The notes under the pieces: model-generated | What the model was told of the DNA's origin: nothing | Database searches by the model: none | Seen by the model: only the letters and a program-made list of their open reading frames with translations | Part shown: one piece after another, positions 22,791-33,082 of the stretch | How the letters are laid out: the number at the start of each line of letters is the position of its first letter | How positions within the stretch are numbered: position 1 is the first letter of the stretch | Source of the DNA: Triglochin maritima | Lineage: Eukaryota; Streptophyta; Magnoliopsida; Alismatales; Juncaginaceae | DNA length: 64,000 bases | Reading direction: 5' to 3' | Assembly (NCBI GenBank): GCA_963682175.1 | Contig: OY821788.1 | Location: 11,426,001 to 11,490,000, forward strand | Position numbers and translations under genes: made by a program

Positions 22791-23470
22791 TTGAACGAAG
22801 GCGCCCCAAAAAGGCCAAAGGTATATTTGTTATTGAAATAAATTTAGCCACCTCTGTCCAGGATTGGGTAATTGATACCGGATCTTGTGCTCACATAGTT
22901 TCTAATGTGTAGCTACTCATGGATAGGAAGGAACTCGTAAGGAACGAGGTAGAATTGAAGGTCGGAAATGGTGCGAACGTGTCTGCGGTTGCACAAGGTT
23001 CTGTGGTGCTTCAATTATGTAGTGGTTTAAATTTATGTCTAAAGAATGTTTATTATGTACCTTCGATTAGCAAGAATATTATTTCTGTATCATGTTTGGA
23101 TATGGATAATTTCAATATAAATGTTTCAAATTCTTGTTTGTCTATATCGAAGAATGGTGTTTTCTATGCAAATGCATTCATAATGAATGGTCTCTATTTG
23201 CTTGAATTGAATAATAAACAAATCTTTAATATCAATAACAAAAGACTTAAGACCACTCACAAGAATGATACTCTCTTGTGGCACTATCGTCTTGGTCACA
23301 TAAATGAAAAGTGCATCAAGAAATTGCAAGAAGTTAACCTTCTTGGTCTACTTGATTTTAAATCATTGGAGACGTGCCAACCGTGTCTAATGGGAAAAAT
23401 GACCAAAAAGCCTTTCAAGAAGAAAGGCCCAAGGGCGAGTGGCTTGTTGGATTTGATACATTCCGATGTA
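22700..23470 (+). pseudogene. Copia A zinc knuckle, protease and GAG-pre-integrase, truncated
   Basis: After the zinc knuckle the frame reads DWVIDTGSCAHIVSNV, with the aspartic protease motif DTG, and hits an in-frame TAG at 22909. It reopens (22919 on) with YYVPSISKNIISVSCLD, then LLWHYRLGHINEKCIKKL and CQPCLMGKMTKKPF, the zinc-binding pre-integrase domain. It ends at LDLIHSDV, the very start of the integrase core. The reading frame continues past 23470 only by chance, into reversed LTR sequence. Confidence 0.8.
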
Positions 23471-24752
23471 ACTGATCTCCATTTTGGACCGAGATCAACG
23501 TCGTTTACAACACTGAGCCTCGCGAACAACCTCACTGCACTCGTGTCTCCTCCACAACCCGAGAGGGAGCTTCCTCGAAGCTTTACAACACAATGGTGTT
23601 TCTTTAATATGGAAGTTGAATCACAATCTAAACACTTTAACTTGAGCACACTTGGATAAAGATGTGAAAGTGATATGCAAGTAGTAAAGATGAAGCCTTG
23701 GGTGTTGTTTGAGTTTTGAAGGCTTGGGAATTAAGAACACTAAGAGTATAGTTGAATAGATGATGTAAGGTTCTGGTTCGTGTCTCTTTAGAGCATCTTA
23801 TATAGGCTTCAAAGCCTAGAGAGCCATTGGAGAGTTGGGGGTGATTTCGACAAATGAAAAGAAAGATGTGAAATAAGCTCGGGCAAATTTCGGGTCAAGT
23901 TTTGTCGACCGTGTAGAAAATGGTAGTCTAAAACATAGGGGACAAATTAGTCATATAGAGGGACAAACATGTCTGAATAAAGCATTCGGTTGATCAAAAC
24001 ATCGTCATATCACCGTTCACCAACTTCTAGTAACTATTTTCTTATATCAACCAATTAAATTTGGTTCACCGTTCCAAGGTGGACAGTAAGATTGGTTGGG
24101 CTCTATTTATACAAGTTCGGTACACCGTTTAGACTTCGGATGACCGAAGTTAGCGTGGATTTTGCACTAACAAAAGTTGCTCAAAAGATACAAAGGTAAG
24201 GATCATATGCCGGTAGAAAATGGTCGTTGGGTGCCAAAAGCCAAGAAGGAATTTGACAAGTCAAATTGGGGCTTTAAGGCTAAATTCAAAAGAGACACTA
24301 TTCGGTCGACCGAAGGTGTTTTGGTCGTCCGACTAAGCAAGGTCTTGGTCGAGACAGAACTTGGTGGTTTGGGATGGAACATGGTGTTCGGGACAGAGGT
24401 TGGTAGTTTGGGACAGAGCTAGATTTTGGTTGACCGTATTGGATTCGATAGACTGAACTTGGTCGGGACAGGAAATTTCATCCCAGTGCTCAAGTTTACA
24501 TTAAACCTTATGGACTCAATATATATAAAATTACATGTCTTGGTCCAAAGCTTTAATTACAAGTTTTCATTCTTGAGTCTTTGTCCCATTGCTCATTTGC
24601 TTGATGAATCTTGATCAACATATTAAGATGATTGGCAAGTATATGCTATGCATGTAATTATGTTTGCCTAGGTTGACTAGGCTAGGTTGATTAATTAAGA
24701 TTAGTTTGATTAATCATCAAAATCAATATAAATTAAGGCATAAAAGCTAACA
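23471..24752 (-). mobile_element. Copia B-like LTR, minus orientation
   Basis: On the minus strand it starts TGTTAGCTTTTATGCC at 24752, just after the polypurine tract AAAAAAGGAGGAGAT (24753-24767). It reads down to sequence near 23480-23600 that matches, inverted, 24945-25085. It carries one exact GGTCGACCG near 24302 and several variants. It is a second, related copy with a piece of its internal tail up to about 24840. Confidence 0.6.
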
Positions 24753-24839
24753 ATCTCCTCCTTTTTTATGATGGCAAACATATATCTTAATACTTGAGAT
24801 TCAATTTGAAATCTCTCATTTTCTATATAATTGCTCCCC

Positions 24840-25265
24840 CTTCATATATGTAAACTAGGTTGATTAATTAAGATTAGTTTAATTAATCATCATAATCAAT
24901 ATAGATTAAGTCATAAAAAGCCAACATTGTTGTCAAGATTGTAAAGGTTTCAGTGGAAGCATCCCTCTCGGGTTGTGAGAGGAGGATCCGAGCTCGGCGA
25001 GGTTGTTCGCAAGTTCATGGTGTAAATGCTTGATCTTGGCCCGAAACGAGATCGGATTAGTGAAGACGTAGGCGAATCTCGTGTGATCGACCAGAGCTTG
25101 CAAGAGAGGACTAGGACCCAGGTTGTGGGTGTCAAACCTCTATAAAATTGTTGGCTTCTTTGTGGTTTGATTGCCATTGTCTCTACTTGTTTTATTAATT
25201 TCCGCTGCATAATTAAGTAGAAATTAAGTAATTGATTAGATTAACTAGATGTCATCGATCCTACA
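24840..25265 (+). repeat. Rearranged junction and end of copia B 5' LTR
   Basis: 24848-24930 repeats the sequence of 24664-24752 (GGTTGATTAATTAAGATTAG). From about 25085 (GATCGACCAGAGCTTGCAAG) it matches the 3' LTR at 41190-41236 and 42770-42901, ending GATCCTACA. Confidence 0.6.
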
Positions 25266-25267
25266 AT

Positions 25268-25287
25268 TGGTATCAAAGTATAGGTGC
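25268..25287 (+). other. Primer-binding site of copia B
   Basis: TGGTATCAAAGTATAGGTGC lies two bases after the LTR end at 25265. TGGTATCA fits priming by initiator methionine tRNA. Confidence 0.7.
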
Positions 25288-25317
25288 TGAATTTCATCTA
25301 CTTAACCGTAGTTTAAC

Positions 25318-26866
25318 ATGACTTCATCATCAAATGATGTAGAGAGTTTATCTACTTCTAGGTCACCCTTACTTAATGGGTCAAATTATGATTATTGGAA
25401 TAATAGAATGAAAATATTCTTAATATCTAGTGACCTTAAGTATTGAATCTTTCTCCAAAACCCCTACACCCCTCCTAAGGAAGAAGATTTAACCACTTTA
25501 ACTAGAACTAAAATGAAGGAATATGAAATAAACTTTAGTATTATGAATATCATTTATTGTGGCTTAAATGATGGTGAATACAATAAGATTAGAGGTTGCG
25601 ATGGTGCATATGAAATTTGGCAAAGATTATAAATGCATTGAAGGAGATAGTACAACCAAAGAAACTATAATTAGTCTCCTCATGCATAAATGTGAAATTT
25701 TCACTATGCAACCCGGTGAGAAATGAGCGAGATGATCACTCACTTCACCGTTATAACTAACTCTCTCAAAGTTCTTGGAAGAAATTTCAGTGAGGGAGAT
25801 ATGACAAGAAAGTTCCTCCGGTCACTCAACGATGAATGAGAAGACAAGGTCGTTGCAATTGAGGAAGCACGTGATATTTCCAAACTAAAAATGGAGGACT
25901 TGATTAGGAATCTCATGACTTATGAACTTCAAATGAATTATTGAAAAGAGAAAGAAGCCGCTGGAAACAAACCTTGGTCTTGCATTTCATTGCAAAATTT
26001 GATGAACCAAAGAGAAGAGAGGAGAATGAGGACACTTAAAGTTGATTAAGAAAGAGAAGGGAGAGAAGAAAGAAAAGGAAGAAGACGTGAGAAGATAGAA
26101 GGAGAAAAGGAGAAGAAAATGAGAGAAAGGGGAGAGAATGAGAGAAGGAAAAGAGCAAGAGAAAAGAAAAGAATGAGAAAACTCACAAAGCTACATGACA
26201 TGACTCATCATATTCATCATCCTCCTCCATACAAAGTAGAAGATAAGTTGCCTACATGTGCTTCATGGCCATAAAAGATGAAAAAAAGTGATGTATTTTC
26301 TAATTCTTGCTCTACTAAATCATATTCTAGTCAAATCTCAAGCTCTAATCATGATTCATACACATTTGATGAGCTTCAAAATACATTTCATGAGTTAGTT
26401 GCACAATACGAGATCATTTGTGATAAGAACAAAAGTGGTAGAGAACTTACAAATGATACCCAATGCCAGATTGAAACTATCATGAATGAGAAAAATGAGG
26501 TGATTGCTAGGCGTGAAAAACATGCATTAGAACTTGCTAATCTTAAAGCAACACTCATTGATGTTGAACAACTAGATCTTAAGGCATGTAATGCACAATT
26601 AAGATAAGATCTAGAAAAGCTCACAAATGGAACAAAAATGTTTGACATGCTTCTAGGTAGTCAAAGACAATCACTAGACAAACATGATATAAGATATAAT
26701 GCAAAATTTAAAAATCATGTTATTCATACTACTTTAATGACAAGCATATGTTCATGAAGCATAGTTCCTCAAGTATATGAGCTCCCAAAACGAAAATGGT
26801 TTGGATGTCAAAGGATAACAACATTCAAGGACCCAAAGTTGTTTGGGTACCTAAATCGTCACTTGT
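25318..26866 (+). pseudogene. Copia B Gag region, broken
   Basis: It starts MTSSSNDVESLSTSR and continues GSNYDYWNNRMKIFL, the standard opening of this Gag family. In-frame stops follow (KY stop, QRL stop), then NSLKVLGRNFSEGDMTRKFLRSL, a charged KE-rich stretch, and an open segment (26278-26607) with FDELQNTFHELVAQYEII and a coiled-coil-like run. It closes with KDPKVVWVPKSS, typical of the sequence just before protease. The Athila element is inserted immediately after, at 26872. No zinc knuckle is found. Confidence 0.7.
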
Positions 26867-27240
26867 ACTAGTGATTGACATCATTTCATGCTTATATTTG
26901 TACCTTATATCCATTATCTTACACCTAAGCAATGCTACGTGACGAGTTTTATGTTTGAATTTCAGAAATAAAGAGGTTTGAAGAGAAGAGACATGAAAGG
27001 ACCCAAAAGCAGGGAAAAAAGACTTAATTGTGAGACCTGGGGACTAAGATGCAAGAGAGAAGGATCTGAACGTAAGACCGAAGGACCTAAGAGCAAAACA
27101 AAAAACTCCACACCATCATGGGGAGTATTTTGACAATTTGATTCGGGTCGCAGCTCCAATAAACAAAGTAGATGCATCCAAGACCAACCAATACATCAAG
27201 CAAAGCCCAGCATGAAAACCAGATGGATCTGGATCTTATA

Positions 27241-27279
27241 GACCGCCAATTGGCGGTCTGGGACCGCTAATTGGCGGTC
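27241..27279. repeat. Paired 18-bp palindromes upstream of the Athila TATA box
   Basis: GACCGCCAATTGGCGGTC is a perfect 18-bp palindrome. The second copy, three bases later, has T for C at its sixth position. The same pair is at 37926-37964 in the other LTR, and a related pair is in the leader at 28456-28494. Confidence 0.85.
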
Positions 27280-27399
27280 TAGATAGCTCTGGATCCGCTA
27301 AGATTTCGGGAGCACGTGTATTAGTGTATGCTTAGTCTATTTTTGGTATTTGTTTAGTCCCACATCGGGGGATTGTCCCGGATTACCTTTTTCTATGGC

Positions 27400-27408
27400 T
27401 ATAAATAG
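27400..27408 (+). promoter_or_regulatory. TATA box of the Athila 5' LTR
   Basis: TATAAATAG is conserved at 38085-38093 in the 3' LTR. The position within the LTR fits a retrotransposon core promoter. Confidence 0.6.
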
Positions 27409-28301
27409 AACTCTCCTTCCTCTCATGTATCATATCTCTCTCTTTGTGGCATCTTCCCTACTAAGAGTGAAGCCTTGAAGCAAAACTCTGGTGGAGGAAA
27501 GGCTGCTTGTAATTGAGTGAGTTAATAATAGATGTTTTCATTAGCATGTTATTTCTTGCTTAGTTAATTTCCTTTAATGTACTTGCTTTGATGCTTGTTT
27601 TGTTTTATGTAATTTCAGCTTCCTTAATATTTCTTGCTTGATTAGTGTAGTTTCATTTCAGTATAATGCTTCATTTTGTTAGAGTAGTTAGTTTAAATAT
27701 GTGTGAGTAGTTTCATCCCCTTTGGGGGGGTGGAGTAGATGTGTGTACATGTTATGTAGGTGGTATGAATGCTTGATATAAATGTGTGTGTGAGATATTA
27801 GTATGCTTGCTTGAATTAATAAGAACTTTACTTGATGGTTTCTGCCATAGTTAGGTACACTCCGTGCTTGTTATGTTCTTAATAACAACCTTGCATTGCT
27901 CATATTAATCACCTAAGTTAGTGCTGTAAATGATAGGTTTTGCCATTAGGTACCTCTTATGCATTAACAAACACTAACTAACTGGAGCTTCTTGCATGCA
28001 TTCACCACCACACTTATTTCATGTGCCCACACACTCCACCCCTTAGGGGTTTTCATTCCTGAGTTTTTATCTTCTTCATTAGTTGTTTAGCTTAGTTTGT
28101 TTGGTGATTTCATTTCAGCTTTACTAGTTTACTAGTTTAGATTAGTGTAGTGTAGTGTAATCCATCTTTCTCTCCCTTCTTTCCCACTCGCCTTCGCACA
28201 AACCAAACATCGACACACCTTCCTGTGGACGACCCGTATTTGCCACCGCTTCAACGCGGTCGTGCACTTGCGATTTAATATAAAACGAATCAATCAAGTT
28301 T

Positions 28302-28319
28302 TTGGCACCGTTGCCGGGG
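28302..28319 (+). other. Primer-binding site of Athila
   Basis: TGGCACCGTTGCCGGGGA starts six bases after the LTR end. It is one base off TGGCGCCGTTGCCGGGGA, the site used by Athila/Tat elements. Confidence 0.75.
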
Positions 28320-29382
28320 AGGTGCTCTGTCCAGACCTTGGTTTGGACGATTCGAGTGGTTTTTAATATTTTGTTTTCAGTTTTTCTTGGTTTCAGGGAT
28401 CCTAGAGCTCACGGGGAGGCTACTGGAGGAGTTTGAGCATCTAAGCATCAACAGGGACCGCCAATCAACGGTCTGCGACCGCCAATTGGCGGCCTGGTGA
28501 GGTTTTCTTGCTTTTATTTTTCTTCTGGTAGTTGTTTGCTTCATTTTCGTTATCTGGGAGCCCTATTTTGCATGTTGTGACTTCTAGTTTGCTCCCAGAT
28601 CATTAATCACTCCCCCATTAATCAACTTGGCCTTAAAATCCAAAGCAAAAGACTAGACATTCTTATTTGTTTAGGTCACGCATCTTGAACTTGACTTAGG
28701 CATATAGTCATCTTTTCTTTTTGCTTTATCTTCAGTTGTTGAGCGTTGGCGTGAGGTACGCATTTCCTACACTCATTCATGCATCTTGTATGCCCATGCA
28801 TTAGTTAGTAGGAATTGCATCAGGACAAGAGTGAGTTGAGCATTTTGATTGGAGCGATTGATTGCTAGATTTAGGATCAAAACGCTACTAAGGAGGGGTT
28901 GTCCCATAAAAGATAAGGTGGGGGATTTCATCACCCTTTCCTTGGCCCCAAAAATCACTCTTAATCAAGCCTTAACTAAAAGCAAGTAGACATTGGCCCT
29001 AGGATTTCAGACGCACTAGGAGAGTAATCTAGTTGAGACCGTCATGGCCTGATCGGCGTTGCCTACCTTGTCGATAGTAGGAGGTACTGGATCTCCGGAT
29101 CTGGTATCACTTGCTGGGCATTGTGGTCCTCGTTGTCGGGAGGTGAGGCGTGTCGAGGTTGGTGACCTCGAAGTTAGGCGTCGTCTAGCCTAAGGACCCA
29201 TAACCTTAAGTTGTTTGAGTCGTGCTTGCTAGTTAGGCTTCTACCTGATCCCATTACCCACGTTAGATCTAAGGATTCTTCCCTCCTCATCTGAGTCCTC
29301 TCCTCATCTATTCTCTACGAGTAGTCTCCTCCTCTGTGTACACCTTCTGTTGTGTGTTTTTTAGAGTCGAGTCGAGCATTTT
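28320..29382 (+). other. Athila leader, no gene
   Basis: Untranslated sequence between primer-binding site and gag. It holds a further palindrome pair at 28456-28494. Part of this leader (about 28740-29330) exists as a fragment at 5110-5810 within the CACTA region. Confidence 0.55.
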
Positions 29383-30244
29383 ATGCGAGGTTGGGCTCGT
29401 TCTAGTGAGAGCGCTCGACTAGAGAGAGTTCATTCTTCTGAGATGGATGGTCTTGGTGATCGACCATCTCCGCCTCGTGCTCCTTTGGAGCATGAGACCG
29501 AGTCGTCTCGTGGTGACGGGGGAGACCGGGTTCCATACATGGATTACCTAGGTCCACTCCCACCACCACGTAGACCTCCTTCTCCTCCTCCTCTGACTCG
29601 AGAGGAAGGGAGATTCGGTCAGGATCGAGTTCTTGGTGCACTACCACCTTTAGCTCGACATGATAGACCGGTGACTTTGTGGGAGCGTACCCATCCTGTT
29701 CGGGCCGTGCAGCCTTCTTGCATAGTTCTTCCCCTGCTCGCGGGAACAACTATGAGTTGAAATCTCAATATATGAGCATGCTTCCAACCTTTACTGCCAA
29801 TAAGGAGGATCCGTATATTTTTATACGCAAATTCGAGGAAGTATGCTCCATGTTCAAGCTTCAACAACTTGACGAGGATTCAGTCCGGTTGAGGATGATT
29901 TTTTTCGCATTGAAGGATAACGCGAAGAAATGGATGTACAACCTTCCGAAGAGCTCCATTCGGTCTTGGGATGACTTAGTGACCGTATTTCTGAAGAGAT
30001 TGTTCCCTCAAAGGAAAACTCAACAGATACGGCACCAGATACATCAAATGTATCAGACTGAGACTGAATCTTTTCATGCTTTCTTTGAGAGGTTCAAGGA
30101 CCTTCTCCAGCAGTGCCCTCATCATGGACTTGAGCTATGGCAGCTGTGCCAATTTTTTTATGAGGGCATCAACTACAACACCCGCACATTGTTGGAGTCT
30201 ATGTGTCAGGGTGACTTCCAAATGAAACTCATCGAGGAGGCATG
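29383..30244 (+). pseudogene. Athila Gag, N-terminal part (frameshifted)
   Basis: 29383-29760 opens the Gag with a proline-rich region (PPPRRPPSPPP). The frame then shifts by one base near 29740 into NYELKSQYMSMLPTF, followed by the retrotransposon Gag domain: EDPYIFIRKFEEVCS, DNAKKWMYNLP, SIRSWDDLVTVFLKRLFP and QCPHHGLELWQLCQFFYEG. A stop at 30244 and further shifts lead into the solo LTR at 30412. Confidence 0.8.
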
Positions 30245-30411
30245 AGACACTTTTGAGTCAATGGTTGAACGTCCTTCGAGTGGGACACCATGAGAGAGAC
30301 ACCAGCTGCCAGGTCTTTTTGTCGGGCTGGATCATATCATGTTGAGTAACTATCACGTCTGAGGCAAAATTGGCTGCTCTCATACGTAGGATTGAGAGTT
30401 TAGAGGTGGAC

Positions 30412-31588
30412 TGATGCATTGCATACATTGCATCATATGTCTTTCATTTAGATTAATTTTATATCAATAAATGCTACTAAGGTATGTGTTTAGTCTTATT
30501 TACAGAATACAGGGACCTGAATGCAAATTACCCATATCCCGAGCATAAACGCGTGCAAAAGATTCATTTCTATCACAAACACCAAGTTCAAGATTATCAG
30601 GATTCAAATTGAAGTACATCCAAACATAAAAACATCCAAGGACCTAAGCAGAAAAGTAGTCAGGGACTTAATTGCAAAAGGCCGAGGACCCGAATGCAAA
30701 TTAAAGTACCAAAATATTATTTTGGAGAAGTTCTAAAGAAAAATCAAATTGGATCTCCAAATATATGAAGGAATTAATTCGGAGCTTAAAAGAAACGAAA
30801 GAAATCAATCCAGACGTGCAAAGGACAGTTAAATCATACCATAAACACACAGGAAAAATCCGGATTAAATCAGAGCAGATATTGCGGCGAAATCGCCGCA
30901 CCTTACATGTATTATGTGGCGGAAACGCCGCACCCCTTGCGATCCGTGGCTCCGGATTTTGTCCAATCGTGTCTTGACACATGTACTTTCCTATTTTATA
31001 CTTAAGTCACTTGTATCGGCTATAAATAGCCCCGAAACGATGTTGTGAAAAGCCTTAGTTTTTGTTCCATATTTTAGCAATAAAATTCTGTTCTTTTATT
31101 TTGTGTTTTTAGTTTTCTTTTGTAGTTTCTCTAGGACCCCTTCTCATTTCCTTCATCCATGAGTTTCTAACTCTCTCCAAAGGGTAGGGGTGACGGATTT
31201 AGGGTGATGAGAAGAAGAATAATGTTATTATTTTAATTTCGTGTTAGTATATTTTGATTACTTGGTTTATGTTGAATCATTTATCATGTAATGCTTTATA
31301 ACTAATGTGATTTATTATAAGTTTTAGATTTCTCTAAACAAAACCCGACATCTAAACCTCCACTCGCTGGACTCTCATCCATCTTTGCTTTATTTTTAAT
31401 TTGTTTTTGTTGTTCTTGCTTTAGAAATTAATTAAAAAAACCAAAAATCTCAAACCAAACATATTTCTCTTTCTTCCTTAATTCGAAAATCACAAAAATA
31501 ACAATATCTCTCCCTCCTTGTGTTCGACCCGTACTTGTCACGTCTTCATTGACGTCGTGCACTTGCGGTATAAATTTAATTCTAATCA
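30412..31588 (+). mobile_element. Solo LTR of a second Athila-like family, perfect target duplication TGGAC
   Basis: It starts TGATGCATTGC and ends TTAATTCTAATCA (1177 bp). It is flanked by TGGAC at 30407-30411 and 31589-31593, an exact 5-bp duplication, and Gag coding sequence continues on both sides. Two CpG-rich dyads (30883-30900 and 30915-30932) lie about 90-140 bp before a TATA box TATAAATAG (31021-31029). The end TTGACGTCGTGCACTTGCGGTA resembles the end of the Athila LTRs, hence the family call. Confidence 0.85.
30883..30932. repeat. Paired CpG-rich inverted repeats in solo LTR
   Basis: TGCGGCGAAATCGCCGCA has perfect 8-bp arms around AA. TGTGGCGGAAACGCCGCA has 7-bp arms with one mismatch around GAAA. 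They lie 14 bp apart and upstream of the TATA box at 31021. Confidence 0.75.
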
Positions 31589-31593
31589 TGGAC

Positions 31594-32016
31594 CGAGCTC
31601 CTGTAGCTCTGGTCTCTACTCCTGGGTGTAGTAGGTGTGGACCTACGGGCCATGATGACTTGGAATGCACTTATGCTCCAAGGGATACTGAGCATGCAAA
31701 TGTGATGTATCAACAGAGGCCCCGTAACGACCCATACAGTCACTCCTACAACCCGGGATGGCGTAACCATCCTAACTTCTCTTGGGGGCCTAGTGGGGGT
31801 CATGGTCAGAGCTCGCATGCTCAACCTCCACCTTATCAACCTCCACGCCCATCGGCGACCTACCAGCCCCCACATCAAAGGTCTCAGCACCATAATTACG
31901 AACTTGCTCATGCCTCGTCGTCAGGTTATTCCAACCAGACTCCACCACCCCAGCGGGTTGACCCCAAGGACCCTTCGAGTGATCTGACCCTTCAAGCGTT
32001 CATGCAGAGCATGTAA
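31594..32016 (+). pseudogene. Athila Gag, zinc knuckle and proline-rich tail
   Basis: After the solo LTR the Gag frame continues with CSRCGPTGHDDLEC, a CX2CX4HX4C zinc knuckle with all four ligands intact. A stretch rich in proline, histidine, serine and glutamine follows (QPPPYQPPRP). It stops at 32014-32016. Downstream to 32497 only broken Gag tail is seen. Confidence 0.75.
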
Positions 32017-32497
32017 AGTACAGTCAAGGCTTTGGAAATGCAAGTTAGCCAGTTGGCTCATCAATTCCATGAACGCGAGAAGGGTCAGGTCCCGAGTCAA
32101 CCTGTGGTAAATCCAGGGGTCAACCTGCTCATGCTAGGCAGAATGTACACAATGTTGAAAGTGACCCTTCCCAACATGCCAATGTTGTCCATACCTTGAG
32201 ATCGGGAAGGGTTGTTGACAACAATGTGGAAATGCCTGAAGCCAACCCTGTTGGCGAGACTTCCGAGGAGAGTCTTGAGCCTATCAAGGAACCTAATTCT
32301 GAGAGTCCTCCTCGTGATTCTTATGTCCCCAAGGAACCATTCCCTCATAGGTTGACTAAAAACGTGATGAGCATTGGGATAAGATCGTTGAGGTACTTAG
32401 GCAAGTAAAGGTGAACATCTCGTTGTTGGACATTCAACAAATGCCACCGTATGCCAAGTTCCTCAAGGACCTTTGAACCACCAAGAGAAAAACAAAT

Positions 32498-32775
32498 GTG
32501 CCCAAAAAGGCATTTTTGGCCGCCAATATGAGCTCAATATTGACACAGCCCATGCAAGTCAAATACAAGGACCGAGGGTGTCCAACTGTCTCTTGCATGA
32601 TTGGAAATGTGACAAACTCTCAAGCTTTATTGGATTTGGGGGCATCTTTGAACCTCCTGCCTTACTCAGTCTATGTCAACCTTGGAATAAGCGATCTTAA
32701 ACCAACGAGGACAACCCTCCAGTTGGCTAATAAATCCGTCAAAAAATTCCACGAGGGAGTGTGGAGGATGTCGCT
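32498..32775 (+). pseudogene. Athila protease, cut by a deletion
   Basis: The segment reads CMIGN, then [17 protein letters not shown], the retropepsin region. DLGAS in place of DTG/DSG is normal in Athila. It continues LQLANKSVK and then loses homology near 32775, where the frame passes directly into RNase H. The whole reverse transcriptase is missing between these two points. Confidence 0.75.
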
Positions 32776-32789
32776 AAGAATTCCTTGGG

Positions 32790-33082
32790 CAACGATTTTT
32801 TTGGACAAATTGCCTCATGTGATCTACTATTCCAGTAGAACTCTCAATGATGCCCAATTGAACTACACTGTGACCGAGAAGGAATTCTTAGCGATCATAT
32901 TTGCTGTGGAGAAATTCTGGTTGTACTTGATTGGCTCCCACGTGATTATCTATTCTGATCACACAGCCATCAAGCACCTCATGACGAAGAAAGATGCAAA
33001 ATCCCGACTCTTGAGATGGATCTTGTTGTTACAAGAATTCGATCTCGAGATTCGGGACAAAAAAGGTGTGAAAATGTTGTAG
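32790..33082 (+). pseudogene. Athila RNase H
   Basis: [55 protein letters not shown] and [21 protein letters not shown] are the standard order of the gypsy RNase H domain. The conserved glutamate (TEKE) and aspartate (YSDH) are present. It shifts frame near 33080 into the integrase frame. Confidence 0.8.

Larger units (their letters stand above)
18389..23470 (+). mobile_element. Ty1-copia element 'copia A', truncated within integrase
   Basis: The 5' LTR runs 18389-20448 (starts TGTTCTAAAAG, ends AAATCCTACA). One base later comes the primer-binding site TGGTATCATAGC (20450). A leader of about 1.5 kb precedes gag (21948). Protease and the GAG-pre-integrase domain follow, and the sequence breaks off at the start of integrase (DLIHSDV) near 23470. 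RT, RNase H and the 3' LTR are absent. It lies inside the 5' LTR of copia B. Confidence 0.75.
26872..28296 (+). repeat. 5' LTR of Athila
   Basis: Starts TGATTGACATC, ends CGAATCAATCA. Two dyads (27241-27258 and 27262-27279, GACCGCCAATTGGCGGTC and a one-base variant) lie about 120 bp before a TATA box TATAAATAG (27400-27408), which is preceded by GTCCCACATCGGGGGATTG. Confidence 0.85.

Noticed and set aside
26278..26607. Stand-alone coiled-coil protein gene
   Set aside because: It is the C-terminal part of the broken copia B Gag, between the LTR and the pre-protease motif.
29402..29749. 115-codon minus-strand frame
   Set aside because: Antisense shadow of the Athila Gag N-terminus.
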